DNA of 64,000 bases, taken from NCBI GenBank assembly GCA_041390145.1, contig JAWKQM010000003.1, positions 124,001 to 188,000 on the forward strand, given 5' to 3'. A program made the position numbers and the translations under genes. Under the pieces are notes generated by a model. That model was given only the letters and a program-made list of their open reading frames with translations, was not told the origin of the DNA and searched no databases. Positions within the stretch are counted from its first letter, which is position 1. Each line of letters begins with the position of its first letter. Source of the DNA: Gemmatimonadales bacterium (GTDB taxonomy: Bacteria; Gemmatimonadota; Gemmatimonadetes; Gemmatimonadales; GWC2-71-9). Positions 1-7,502 of the stretch are shown one piece after another.

Positions 1-235
1 CGGGCACGCCGTGCAGCGGTCCCCACGACTCGCCGCGGGCCAGCGCGGCATCGGCGGCAACGGCGCGATCGCGGGCCAGCGGGTTCGGTATGACGACGGC
101 GTTGATGGAGGGATTCAGCCGCGCCATGCGGGCGGCATGGACGTCGTGGGCCTCGACCGCGCTCAGCTCCCCCTCGCGGATGGCCGCCGCGATCTCGCCG
201 GCGGTCGCAAACCCTGACCTGAGGTCGGCGGTCAC
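1..235 (-). CDS. Amidase signature family protein, N-terminal fragment
   Basis: This is the start of a gene that runs off the left edge of the window; about 78 codons are visible. The GTG start overlaps the stop of the upstream Mur ligase gene as GTGA, so the two are probably translationally coupled. The visible protein has the N-terminal pattern of amidase signature enzymes: a helix ending in GELSAVEAHDVHAARM, then LNPSINAVV, an Ala-rich helix with ADAALARGE, and GPLHGVP just at the edge. The catalytic Ser-Ser-Lys lies outside the window. These enzymes hydrolyse carboxamides or act in amidotransferases, so the substrate is unknown. Its place at the end of a cyanophycin cluster suggests work on an Asp/Arg-derived amide, which is inference only. 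Confidence 0.75.
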   Translation of the reverse strand, partial: MTADLRSGFATAGEIAAAIREGELSAVEAHDVHAARMARLNPSINAVVIPNPLARDRAVAADAALARGESWGPLHGVP

Positions 236-1959
236 TCCGGAAGCGGCTCCCCCGCGGTCCACTGCCCGGTGGCCAGTCGCTGCAGGTAGCGGAGCACGGT
301 GTCGCGGTCGGCATGCACGGTCAACAGCAGCAGGTCTCCGTCGCGCGCCCAGCCGAGCGCCTGCCGCGCCGCCTGCAATTCGCCGACGGCCAGGTCGAGC
401 TGATCGTCCCGCGCGCCGAGCGACCGCAGTTCCGCCAGCAGCATGCCGGAGACTTCCCCTGCGGCGCGCCCGCGAAGGTAGTCCGGCATTTCTTTCACGA
501 GGACCCGGTCGGGTCTCCCGATCCAGGCGGTGCGCGCCAGCTCGAGGATGGCGTGATCGTCCCGGTCGCCCGCCTGGCCGATGACCACGAGGCGGCGCGT
601 GGCGGGAAGGGCCTGGGCCATGTCCATGAGGGCGGTGATGCCGTGCGGATTGTGGGCAAAATCCACGAAGAGCCGGATGCCGCCGAATTCGAAGGCGTTG
701 AGTCGGCCGAGATTTCCCGTGGGGCTGTTCGTGAGGGCGGCAAGGCCCGCGGCGATGGCGGGGTCCGCCAGGCCGAGGAGCGCTCCCACCAGCGACGCGG
801 CAAGGGCGTTGGCGACGTTGTATCGTGCCGCCCCGCCGACGGTGATGGGGACGCTGCTGAGTGGCGCAATCGAACGCTCCCGCGTTCCCTCGGCGAGCAC
901 GATCTGGCCGTCACGGACCGTGGCGGTGGGTCCGCCCCTGCGTCGGGCACCGGCCAGGGTGAGGTTGTCGGGATCGAGCGAAAACCAGGCGATGGGCCCG
1001 GCAAACTGCGCCCCGGCGGGCACCAGGGCAGGGTCGTCCGCGTTCAGCACCAGCGGCCGCGTCCCCCCTAGCGCGCGGGCGACGACCAGCTTCGCCTCCG
1101 CGAGGTCGCCAAGGGAATAGACCCCCGATTCACCGAGGTGGTCCTCCGCGATATTGGTGACGACCGCGACCTCGGCGTGGTCAATCGCGAGGCCGCGGCG
1201 GAGCAGTCCACCGCGGGCCGTCTCCAGGACGGCCATCTCCACGCGCCGGTCGCGGAGGAGGCGGCGCGCACCGCCCGGTCCCGAGAAGTCTCCGGCCTCC
1301 AGCAACTCGCCCCCGACCTTCACACCATCGGTGGAGGTGTGCCCGGCCACCAGGCCCGCCGCCGCGATCATTTCGCTCACCAGCCGGGTAACGGTTGTCT
1401 TCCCGTTGCTGCCGGTGATGAGCGCCACCGGAATGTTCCGGAGTGCGGCCCAGTCGACCCTGCCAGGGTCGGGGAGCGCGTCCATCGCCCAGGTCCTCGA
1501 GCCCGCGCCCGTACCGATGGAGGCGGCCTCGTCGTCCCAGAGAAACCGGAGGCCATGGGCCCCGGCCGACTGGTGCAGGGCGAGCAGGGCAGGCTTCCGC
1601 TCCTCCGCGATCAGCGCGGCAAGCCGGGCGTACTCCTCCTCGTCGTCGACCGACTCGCAATGGAACCGGGCCGTCGCCGCCGCCCAGGCCCACTCGTTCA
1701 CCTCGGTGGCGGCGTAGAGAGCGTCGATCGGTGCGGTCATCGCGAGGCTGGCGCCGCCGGGATATCGCCGGACATGCAACGACTCGCCCGCCCATCCCAC
1801 GGCATCGAGGGCGAGCCGCGCCTCTTCCTTCCAGAAGCGGACGAGTTCGTCCGCGGCAGGTTCTGGGAGTTCGACTTCCAGCACCGCACCGGGACGGTCG
1901 GTGACGAGGTTCGGGCCCGTCAGGCGCCGTGAGTCACGGATCGTTGCCGGCAGCAGCAT
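232..1959 (-). CDS. Mur ligase family protein resembling the C-terminal half of cyanophycin synthetase
   Basis: This 575-residue protein starts with ATG inside the cphA stop (TGATG, one-base overlap). Its P-loop GSNGKTT lies at residues 183-189, followed by the family signatures TSTDGV, LETARGGLLRRG, NIAEDHLG and LNADDP. A C-terminal ligase domain carries DFAHNPHG, where the adjacent CphA has DYGHNPD. The first roughly 165 residues are far too short for an ATP-grasp domain but begin with RRLTGPNL, reminiscent of the CphA N-domain opening. It is therefore built like CphA with the Asp-adding ATP-grasp half removed. Mur ligases join an amino group to a carboxylate using ATP. In CphA this half adds Arg to the Asp side chain. 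A role in modifying or extending the same polymer is inference; the substrate is unknown. Confidence 0.8.
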   Translation of the reverse strand: MLLPATIRDSRRLTGPNLVTDRPGAVLEVELPEPAADELVRFWKEEARLALDAVGWAGESLHVRRYPGGASLAMTAPIDALYAATEVNEWAWAAATARFHCESVDDEEEYARLAALIAEERKPALLALHQSAGAHGLRFLWDDEAASIGTGAGSRTWAMDALPDPGRVDWAALRNIPVALITGSNGKTTVTRLVSEMIAAAGLVAGHTSTDGVKVGGELLEAGDFSGPGGARRLLRDRRVEMAVLETARGGLLRRGLAIDHAEVAVVTNIAEDHLGESGVYSLGDLAEAKLVVARALGGTRPLVLNADDPALVPAGAQFAGPIAWFSLDPDNLTLAGARRRGGPTATVRDGQIVLAEGTRERSIAPLSSVPITVGGAARYNVANALAASLVGALLGLADPAIAAGLAALTNSPTGNLGRLNAFEFGGIRLFVDFAHNPHGITALMDMAQALPATRRLVVIGQAGDRDDHAILELARTAWIGRPDRVLVKEMPDYLRGRAAGEVSGMLLAELRSLGARDDQLDLAVGELQAARQALGWARDGDLLLLTVHADRDTVLRYLQRLATGQWTAGEPLPE

Positions 1960-4745
1960 CAGTCGTCGGCTTCGCGGACGAGGCGGACGCCCCGCTCGTC
2001 GCTGATGAGCTGTTCAGAATCGGGAAGCTCGGTCCCGGGCACCGGCGCGGTCACGGCCACTTTCACCGGCGTGGCCGGCGTCGACGCGGCCCGGCTCTTG
2101 GGGCTGAAGTGAATGATCTGCTTCCAGGTCCGTGCGATCGAATCGCCGAAGACCAGCAGGAGGTCGCCCTGGCGCGCCATCCGCAGGGCGGCGTCCACCG
2201 CGCGCTGCTCGTCGGAGATGACCGTGATCTGCTTGTCCGGCACGCCGGCGGCGAGCAGCGTCTCGCGCAGGATCCGGGGCACTTCCTCGTCGGTGCGGCC
2301 CCGCAGTGAGTCGTCCCGCCGGCAGATGTAATGGCTGAAGCGCCCCGCCGCCTTCGCGGCGATGGCCCGGATGTCCTCGTCGCGCCGGTCGCCAGGCCCC
2401 GCCAGCACCACGAGCTTCTTGCCCTTGATCTCGATACGGTCGGTGAGCTGGCACATCACCTCCACCGCGTCGGGGTTGTGGCCGTAGTCGAGAATGACCT
2501 TGAAGCCGTGTTCGTCGAAGACGTTCATCCGGCCCGGCGCCTGGAAGAAGCTGGTGTCGAAGGTCCGGAGACCGTGCCGGATGTCCTCGAGCTTGACCCC
2601 CATGCTGAACGCCATGGCCGCCGCGAACATCGCGTTCTGCACGTTGTGCATCGCGCGGCCTTCGAGGGTGGCGGGTATCAGGTGGGTCCAGAGCAGGGGG
2701 ATGTGTCCGCCCTTGTCGTAGATCGTGATCATCTCCCCGTTCACGCCGGCTTCCAGCGCCAGCGCGCGGCCGCCGGCGCGGATGTGCGCCCGGACCAGCT
2801 GGTGCTCGGGGTTCAGGGTGACGTAGCAGATGACCTTCGCCTCGGTGTAGTCGGCCATGGCGAGGCAGAGGGGATCGTCGGCGTTAAGCACGGCGGTGTC
2901 GCGCGCGACCTCGATCGGAATGCGCTTGACCTTGGCGAGCTCCTCGAGCGAATGAATGCCGCGGAGGCCGAGGTGATCGGACTTCACGTTGAGGCAGGCG
3001 GCCACGTCGCAGCGGCGGTAGCCCATGCCCGCGCGGAGCAGGCCGCCGCGCGCCGTCTCGAGCACGGCCACGTCGACATGCGGGTCCCCGAGCACCATTC
3101 GCGCGGCGATCGGGCCGGTCATGTCGCCTTCGACGGTCCGATTGCCGTCGATGTACACACCGTCCGTGGTGGTCAGCCCGACGGTGCGTCCCGCCAGCTT
3201 GTGGATATGCGCCAGCATGCGCGACGTGGTGGTCTTGCCGTTGGTGCCGGTGATCGCCGCGATCGGGATGCGCGAGGGGCTGCCGGGCGGGAAGAGCATG
3301 TCGAGCACGGGGTCGGCTACGTCTCGCGGCGTGCCTTCGCTGGGCGCCATGTGCATCCGGAATCCCGGCGCCGCGTTCACTTCGCAGATGGCGCCGCCGC
3401 CGTGCTCACGGTAGGACTGGGTGATGTCGGGTGTGAGGAAGTCCACGCCGCCCACGTCGAGACCGATCGCCTCCACGGTGCGAATGGCCATCTCGCGGTT
3501 GTCGGGATGGACCGAGTCGGTCACATCCACCGAGGTCCCGCCAGTGGAGAGGTTCCCCGTCGACCGGAGATAGACAATCTCCCCAGCGGGTGGCACCGAC
3601 TGGCGCGTGTAGTCCCGCTGCGCCAGCAGCCGGTCGGCCTGCGCGTCGAACTCGATGCGCGTCAGGACTTTCTCGTGTCCGATGCCGCGGCGCGGGTCGG
3701 CGTTGACCACCGCCACCAGCTGCTCAATCGTGTGCGTGCCGTCGCCGACCACGTGCCCCGGCACCCGCTTCGCCACCGCCACCAGCTCGCCGTCGATGAC
3801 CAGCATGCGGTGGTCGTGGCCCTCGATGAAGGTCTCCACGATGACGCTGCGGCTGATGGCCTGCGCCTGCCGGAAGGCCTGGGCCACCGACTCGTCGTCG
3901 CGGAGGTTGATGGCCACCCCGCGGCCGTGATTCGCGTTGTACGGCTTGATCACCACCGGATACCCGATCCGCCGGGCCGCATCGATCGCCTCGTCCTCGC
4001 GCTGCACCAGCCGCTGCTTCGGCACGGGCAGCCCGAGCCGGGACAGCAGCTTGTTGGTCTCCTCCTTGTCGGAGGCGATTTCGACCGCGATGTGCGGCGT
4101 GCGGCTGGTGATCGTCGCCTGGACCCGCTGCTGATAGCGACCCCAGCCGAACTGGATCAGGCTGTAGTCGTTGAGCCGCATCCAGGGAATGCCTCGTTCC
4201 ACCGCCGCGTGGACCAGCGCGCCGGTGCTCGGTCCCAGGGCGCGGCGCTGGGCGAACCGGATGAAGGCATCGCGCTCCTCGGCGAAGTCGAAGTCGGTCG
4301 GGACGCTTCCGGGCGGCCGCAACTCTTCCGGCAGCAGGGAGTGGAGGAGCGTCAGCGCCAGCCGGCCCGCCTCGAGGCCGACCTCTTCCTGCTCGTATTC
4401 GAAGACCACGTGGTAGTGACCCGGGACCTCGGTCGAGCGCGTCTTGCCGAAGGTGACGTGCGCACCGGCGACATTTTGCAATTCAATCGCCACGTGTTCG
4501 AGCACATGGCCCAGCCAGGTGCCCTCGTCCTCCAGGACGCGGCGCTGGAACCCGCCGGCGTCGCCGTAGGAGCAGCCGTGCTCGAGGAGTCCGGGGAGTG
4601 CGGCAAACAGGGCGTCGTTGAACGCAGGTCCGAGCCGGCTGGTCGGCCATTCCTCGAGCGGTCCGAGATCCAGGTCGAAGCGGATGACGGGGAAATGGGC
4701 GTACAGGCTCGGTCCGAGGTAGACCGAGGTTTCGGTGATGCGCAT
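1959..4745 (-). CDS. cphA: Cyanophycin synthetase
   Basis: CphA makes cyanophycin, a poly-Asp chain with Arg on each side chain, using ATP and no ribosome. The 928-residue protein shows all three parts of the family. An N-domain (about 1-165) includes GTWLGHVLEHVAIELQ. An ATP-grasp domain (about 200-490) includes ASDKEETNKLLSRLGLPVP, YPVVIKPYNANHGRGV and CEVNAAPGFRMH and adds Asp. A Mur-ligase domain follows with P-loop GTNGKTTT around Lys504, LETARGGLLRAG, NVKSDHLG and DYGHNPD and adds Arg. The length is near the usual 870-930. Downstream it overlaps the truncated Mur ligase by one base, and cyanophycinase lies 23 bases upstream, so all sit in one minus-strand operon. The last 60 residues, after GDSIARTWKQIIHF, are a Pro/Ala/Val-rich tail of unknown role. 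Confidence 0.96.
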   Translation of the reverse strand: MRITETSVYLGPSLYAHFPVIRFDLDLGPLEEWPTSRLGPAFNDALFAALPGLLEHGCSYGDAGGFQRRVLEDEGTWLGHVLEHVAIELQNVAGAHVTFGKTRSTEVPGHYHVVFEYEQEEVGLEAGRLALTLLHSLLPEELRPPGSVPTDFDFAEERDAFIRFAQRRALGPSTGALVHAAVERGIPWMRLNDYSLIQFGWGRYQQRVQATITSRTPHIAVEIASDKEETNKLLSRLGLPVPKQRLVQREDEAIDAARRIGYPVVIKPYNANHGRGVAINLRDDESVAQAFRQAQAISRSVIVETFIEGHDHRMLVIDGELVAVAKRVPGHVVGDGTHTIEQLVAVVNADPRRGIGHEKVLTRIEFDAQADRLLAQRDYTRQSVPPAGEIVYLRSTGNLSTGGTSVDVTDSVHPDNREMAIRTVEAIGLDVGGVDFLTPDITQSYREHGGGAICEVNAAPGFRMHMAPSEGTPRDVADPVLDMLFPPGSPSRIPIAAITGTNGKTTTSRMLAHIHKLAGRTVGLTTTDGVYIDGNRTVEGDMTGPIAARMVLGDPHVDVAVLETARGGLLRAGMGYRRCDVAACLNVKSDHLGLRGIHSLEELAKVKRIPIEVARDTAVLNADDPLCLAMADYTEAKVICYVTLNPEHQLVRAHIRAGGRALALEAGVNGEMITIYDKGGHIPLLWTHLIPATLEGRAMHNVQNAMFAAAMAFSMGVKLEDIRHGLRTFDTSFFQAPGRMNVFDEHGFKVILDYGHNPDAVEVMCQLTDRIEIKGKKLVVLAGPGDRRDEDIRAIAAKAAGRFSHYICRRDDSLRGRTDEEVPRILRETLLAAGVPDKQITVISDEQRAVDAALRMARQGDLLLVFGDSIARTWKQIIHFSPKSRAASTPATPVKVAVTAPVPGTELPDSEQLISDERGVRLVREADD

Positions 4746-4768
4746 AGGCCTCCCGGGGGGGACCGGGG

Positions 4769-5611
4769 TCAGGGCTGAGCGGCGGCGGCGTTCGGCGCCG
4801 CCGCCACGCGAGTGTGCAGATTGAAGGTCGCGCCGGCGGTCAGGATGTGCAGGCGCAGGCCGATGAGGCAGACCGGTTCGTGGTCGCCCACCTGGTCCAT
4901 CGAGGAGTACTCGACGTTGGAGCAGTCCACGATCGTGATGCCACCGCTGCCGACCACTTCGAGCGTTTCATCCGGTCCGATGAACGCCGCGGTGTCTTCG
5001 TCGAGACCGACGCCGATCGCGAAGGGGTTGTAGGCGAGGGCGGTGAGGAGCCGGCCGAGCCGGTCGCGCTGCCGGAAATGCTGGTCGATGACCACGCGGT
5101 TCGTCAGCCCGAGCCCGGGGGCGAGCGCCACGATGTTGGCGCGCGGGACGGCGCCGTCCTCGCCGTGGGCGATCATGTGCTCCGAGAGGAAAGCCGCGCC
5201 CGCGGAGGTGCCGGCCACCGGGACGCCGGCGGCGTTCAGCGTCCGGATGGTCCGCGCGACCTCGGTCCCGCCAAGGGTCGTCGCCAGCCGCAGCTGGTTG
5301 CCGCCGGTCATGAACACGCCCGTCGCCGTGACCAGCTTGTTGAGCAACTCGGCGCGATCGCAATCGGCGCGCGTCTCGAACGGGAGGGACCGGACCCGGC
5401 CCGCGCCCAGTTCCGTGAAGAGGGTCTCGTAGCGATCGCCGGTGTCGGCCAGTTGCGAGGCGGTGGGAATGACCGCGATCCGCGCGTCCTTCCCGCCCGC
5501 GATCTCCACGAAGCGCCGCAGGATCCTGGCGTCGCTCATCTTCTCTTCCGCGCCGCCGACGGGGATGATCACCCCGCGCTCGGCGCCATCCGGCACGCGT
5601 GCGGGGCTCAT
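4769..5611 (-). CDS. cphB: Cyanophycinase (peptidase family S51)
   Basis: CphB cuts cyanophycin into beta-Asp-Arg dipeptides in the cytoplasm. The 280-residue protein has the family opening VIIPVGGAEEK, the ITPTAS-like VIPTASQLAD, FMTGGNQLRL, and the nucleophile elbow GTSAGAAF with the catalytic Ser at about residue 136. QHFRQRDRLGRL and GVGLDEDTA are also typical. I place the start at the ATG whose last bases overlap the iadA stop (ATGA), because it matches family length; a longer in-frame opening upstream reads only low-complexity Arg/Gly. It lies between iadA and cphA, so degradation and synthesis genes are in the same operon. Confidence 0.95.
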   Translation of the reverse strand: MSPARVPDGAERGVIIPVGGAEEKMSDARILRRFVEIAGGKDARIAVIPTASQLADTGDRYETLFTELGAGRVRSLPFETRADCDRAELLNKLVTATGVFMTGGNQLRLATTLGGTEVARTIRTLNAAGVPVAGTSAGAAFLSEHMIAHGEDGAVPRANIVALAPGLGLTNRVVIDQHFRQRDRLGRLLTALAYNPFAIGVGLDEDTAAFIGPDETLEVVGSGGITIVDCSNVEYSSMDQVGDHEPVCLIGLRLHILTAGATFNLHTRVAAAPNAAAAQP

Positions 5612-6777
5612 CGCAGGTCCTCGAAGGTGCCGCGCACCACGGCGCGGCCGTCCACCACGTGCCAACGTCCCAGGGCCATCACGTCAGTCATCTCTCCGTC
5701 GGGGTTGAGGACCACCAGATCGGCGTCGCCCCCCGCTTCGATGCGTCCCTTGTCGGGGAGGCGCAGGAGGTCGGCGGGGTTGGATGTGAACGCGGGCAGG
5801 ACCCGCTCCAGCGGCTGTCCGCGGTCGAGGAGCTCGCGCAGCGCGGTTGCCAGGGCGGCGGGGCTGCCCACCTCCATGTCGGTCACCCGGCCATCGCCGT
5901 CGAAGACCGGGAGGCACCCGCCACCATCCGAGCTGACGGTGATCCGTTCGGGGGGGAGCCCGGCGCCGAGGTAGCGGAGCAGGGCGTCCTCCGCCGACCA
6001 GGCGTCCTCCTCCGGGCCGACCGGGAACGCCGTCAGGTCGATCCACGCCCCGCGTGACGCGAGTTCCATCGATTCCTCGAAGAGCGTGCGGCGGCGGTTG
6101 ACATGGGTGGGATTGAACACGCGGGGGGGGAGTTCGCTGGCGTCGAGCGCGTCATTGACCAGTTGCAGGCCGCGCGTCCCGTCGCCGAGGTGCAGGTGAA
6201 CGATACCGGCTTTGCCGGTCATCAGGCCGGCGACATGCGCCTCGCTGGCCAGCCGGAGCAGTTCGTCCAGCGTCGGCTGACTGGAGCGATGATCGCTGAG
6301 CGCCAGCTCGCCGACCCCGATGATGCGGTCGACATGCACGATGTCGCCGCGGATGCTGCCGGTCAGCGTTGTCGGGGGCAGGTGATACCCGCCGGTATGG
6401 CACCAGGCGCTGAGTCCCTCGGCGACGAGGCCGCGCGCCGCCGCGACGAGCGAGCCCGTGGTCCGCGTCACGTCGTCCGTGCCCAGCACGCCCACCACCG
6501 TCGTGACGCCGCCAAGGGTGAAGCGCGTGAGGGGCACCGGGGGGACGCGACTTTCCGGCCCCGATTCTCCCCCGCCGCCAGTGAGATGCACGTGGCCGTC
6601 GACCAGGCCGGGAATCACGCGGCGGCCGCTGAAATCGCGCTCCACCACACCGAGCGAGGCCGGGAGCGCTGGGAGGTCGCGTCCCATCCAGAGCACCTTG
6701 CCGCCGCCGACGAGCATGTGGCGGGCCTCGCGAGGTTCCGGGGCGTAGATCTCGACGTTTCTCAGCAGCGTCAACAT
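5608..6777 (-). CDS. iadA: Isoaspartyl dipeptidase (metal-dependent amidohydrolase)
   Basis: IadA splits beta-aspartyl dipeptides and would finish cyanophycin breakdown to Asp and Arg. The 389-residue length equals the E. coli enzyme. Seen in order: the metal site GHVHLTGGGGE, TGGYHLPPTTLTGS with the substrate Tyr, SDHRSSQPT, VHLHLGDG, the Arg-containing THVNR, the catalytic SSDGGG, and a C-terminal ADLVVLNPDGEM. One thing is unusual: the Lys that bridges the two metals in the E. coli enzyme (GVKCAISDHR) is Glu here (GVGELALSDHR). Some amidohydrolases use Glu in this way, so it is probably still active. The ATG start is chosen because the longer opening upstream only reads antisense through the acetyltransferase gene. 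It is first in the cyanophycin operon. Confidence 0.92.
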   Translation of the reverse strand: MLTLLRNVEIYAPEPREARHMLVGGGKVLWMGRDLPALPASLGVVERDFSGRRVIPGLVDGHVHLTGGGGESGPESRVPPVPLTRFTLGGVTTVVGVLGTDDVTRTTGSLVAAARGLVAEGLSAWCHTGGYHLPPTTLTGSIRGDIVHVDRIIGVGELALSDHRSSQPTLDELLRLASEAHVAGLMTGKAGIVHLHLGDGTRGLQLVNDALDASELPPRVFNPTHVNRRRTLFEESMELASRGAWIDLTAFPVGPEEDAWSAEDALLRYLGAGLPPERITVSSDGGGCLPVFDGDGRVTDMEVGSPAALATALRELLDRGQPLERVLPAFTSNPADLLRLPDKGRIEAGGDADLVVLNPDGEMTDVMALGRWHVVDGRAVVRGTFEDLR

Positions 6778-6814
6778 GCGTCTGGATGACTCCGTCGGCG
6801 TCAGGGGGAGGCGG

Positions 6815-6847
6815 GATAATACTGCCGTGGAGGCGTATATTGAAAGG
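6815..6847 (+). promoter_or_regulatory. Promoter region for the acetyltransferase, overlapping a divergent iadA promoter
   Basis: On the plus strand GATAAT (6815-6820) is followed by TATATT (6836-6841), which ends six bases before the ATG at 6848. If TATATT is the -10, transcription starts at or next to the start codon, giving a leaderless message. On the minus strand TATTAT (6816-6821 read in reverse) sits about 38 bases before the iadA start and could serve the cyanophycin operon. No convincing -35 is seen for either. Both assignments are inference. Confidence 0.45.
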
Positions 6848-7456
6848 ATGAACAGGCCTTCATACGCCCCGGCAACGCTGACGGGGGAGACGGTGGTGCT
6901 CGAACCACTCGCGGAGCGGCATTGGCCGGGGATCCTGGCCGTCGGGCTCGCTCCGGAGCTGTGGACCTGGACGATCGAAGGCGTGGAGGGCGAGGCGGAC
7001 CTGCGGCGCTGGTTTGACGGAGCGCTGGCGGCCGGTGCGGCCGGGCGCGCCGTACCCTTTGCCACGGTCGTCCGGGAGTCGGGGCGCGTGGTTGGCTCCA
7101 CCCGGTTCGGCAACCTCGACGCCGACAACCGCCGGGTCGAAATCGGGTGGACTTGGGTGGCGCCGACATGGCAGCGGACGGGCGTGAACGCCGAAGCCAA
7201 GTACCTCATGTTGCGGCACGCCTTCGAGGCGTGGGGGTGCCACCGCGTGGAGTTGAAGACCGACGCCCTGAACGTGCAGTCGCGGGGCGCCATGCTGCGG
7301 CTTGGTGCTCGCGAGGAGGGCGTCTTCCGAAAGTACCAGGTGCGGCAGGATGGCCGTGTGCGCGACACCGCCTGGTATTCCATCACGGCCGATGAGTGGC
7401 CGGGAGTCAAGGCCGGGCTGGAGCGGCGGTTGTGGGAGCCGCCTCCGGCGCGTTAG
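6848..7456 (+). CDS. GNAT-family N-acetyltransferase (RimJ/RimL type)
   Basis: This is a 202-residue acetyltransferase using acetyl-CoA. It has the RimL-like layout: an N-terminal strand TVVLEPLAERHWPGI, a central VVGSTRFGNLD and VEIGWTWVAP, the coenzyme A-binding stretch TGVNAEAKYLMLRHAFE, and the closing ALNVQSRGAMLRLGAREEGVFR. The substrate may be a small molecule or a protein N-terminus; the sequence does not say. I chose the ATG at 6848 over an in-frame start 72 bases upstream because the latter would run through the promoter region and adds no family sequence. It is divergent from the cyanophycin operon and is followed by pepA behind its own promoter. Confidence 0.88.
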   Translation: MNRPSYAPATLTGETVVLEPLAERHWPGILAVGLAPELWTWTIEGVEGEADLRRWFDGALAAGAAGRAVPFATVVRESGRVVGSTRFGNLDADNRRVEIGWTWVAPTWQRTGVNAEAKYLMLRHAFEAWGCHRVELKTDALNVQSRGAMLRLGAREEGVFRKYQVRQDGRVRDTAWYSITADEWPGVKAGLERRLWEPPPAR

Positions 7457-7459
7457 CTT
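7430..7459 (+). promoter_or_regulatory. Promoter of pepA
   Basis: TTGTGG (7430-7435), an 18-base spacer and TAGCTT (7454-7459) lie inside the end of the acetyltransferase gene and give a leader of roughly 37 bases before the pepA ATG. The -10 matches the TAnCTT form seen at several promoters in this window. Confidence 0.6.
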
Positions 7460-7502
7460 GCCCCCTTACCTGACACACCACCCCAAACAGATCGAATTCG
7501 CA

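Noticed and set aside
2331..4778. An 815-codon open frame on the plus strand
   Set aside because: It lies fully antisense to cphA, whose frame has clear family motifs. The product has no recognisable domains.
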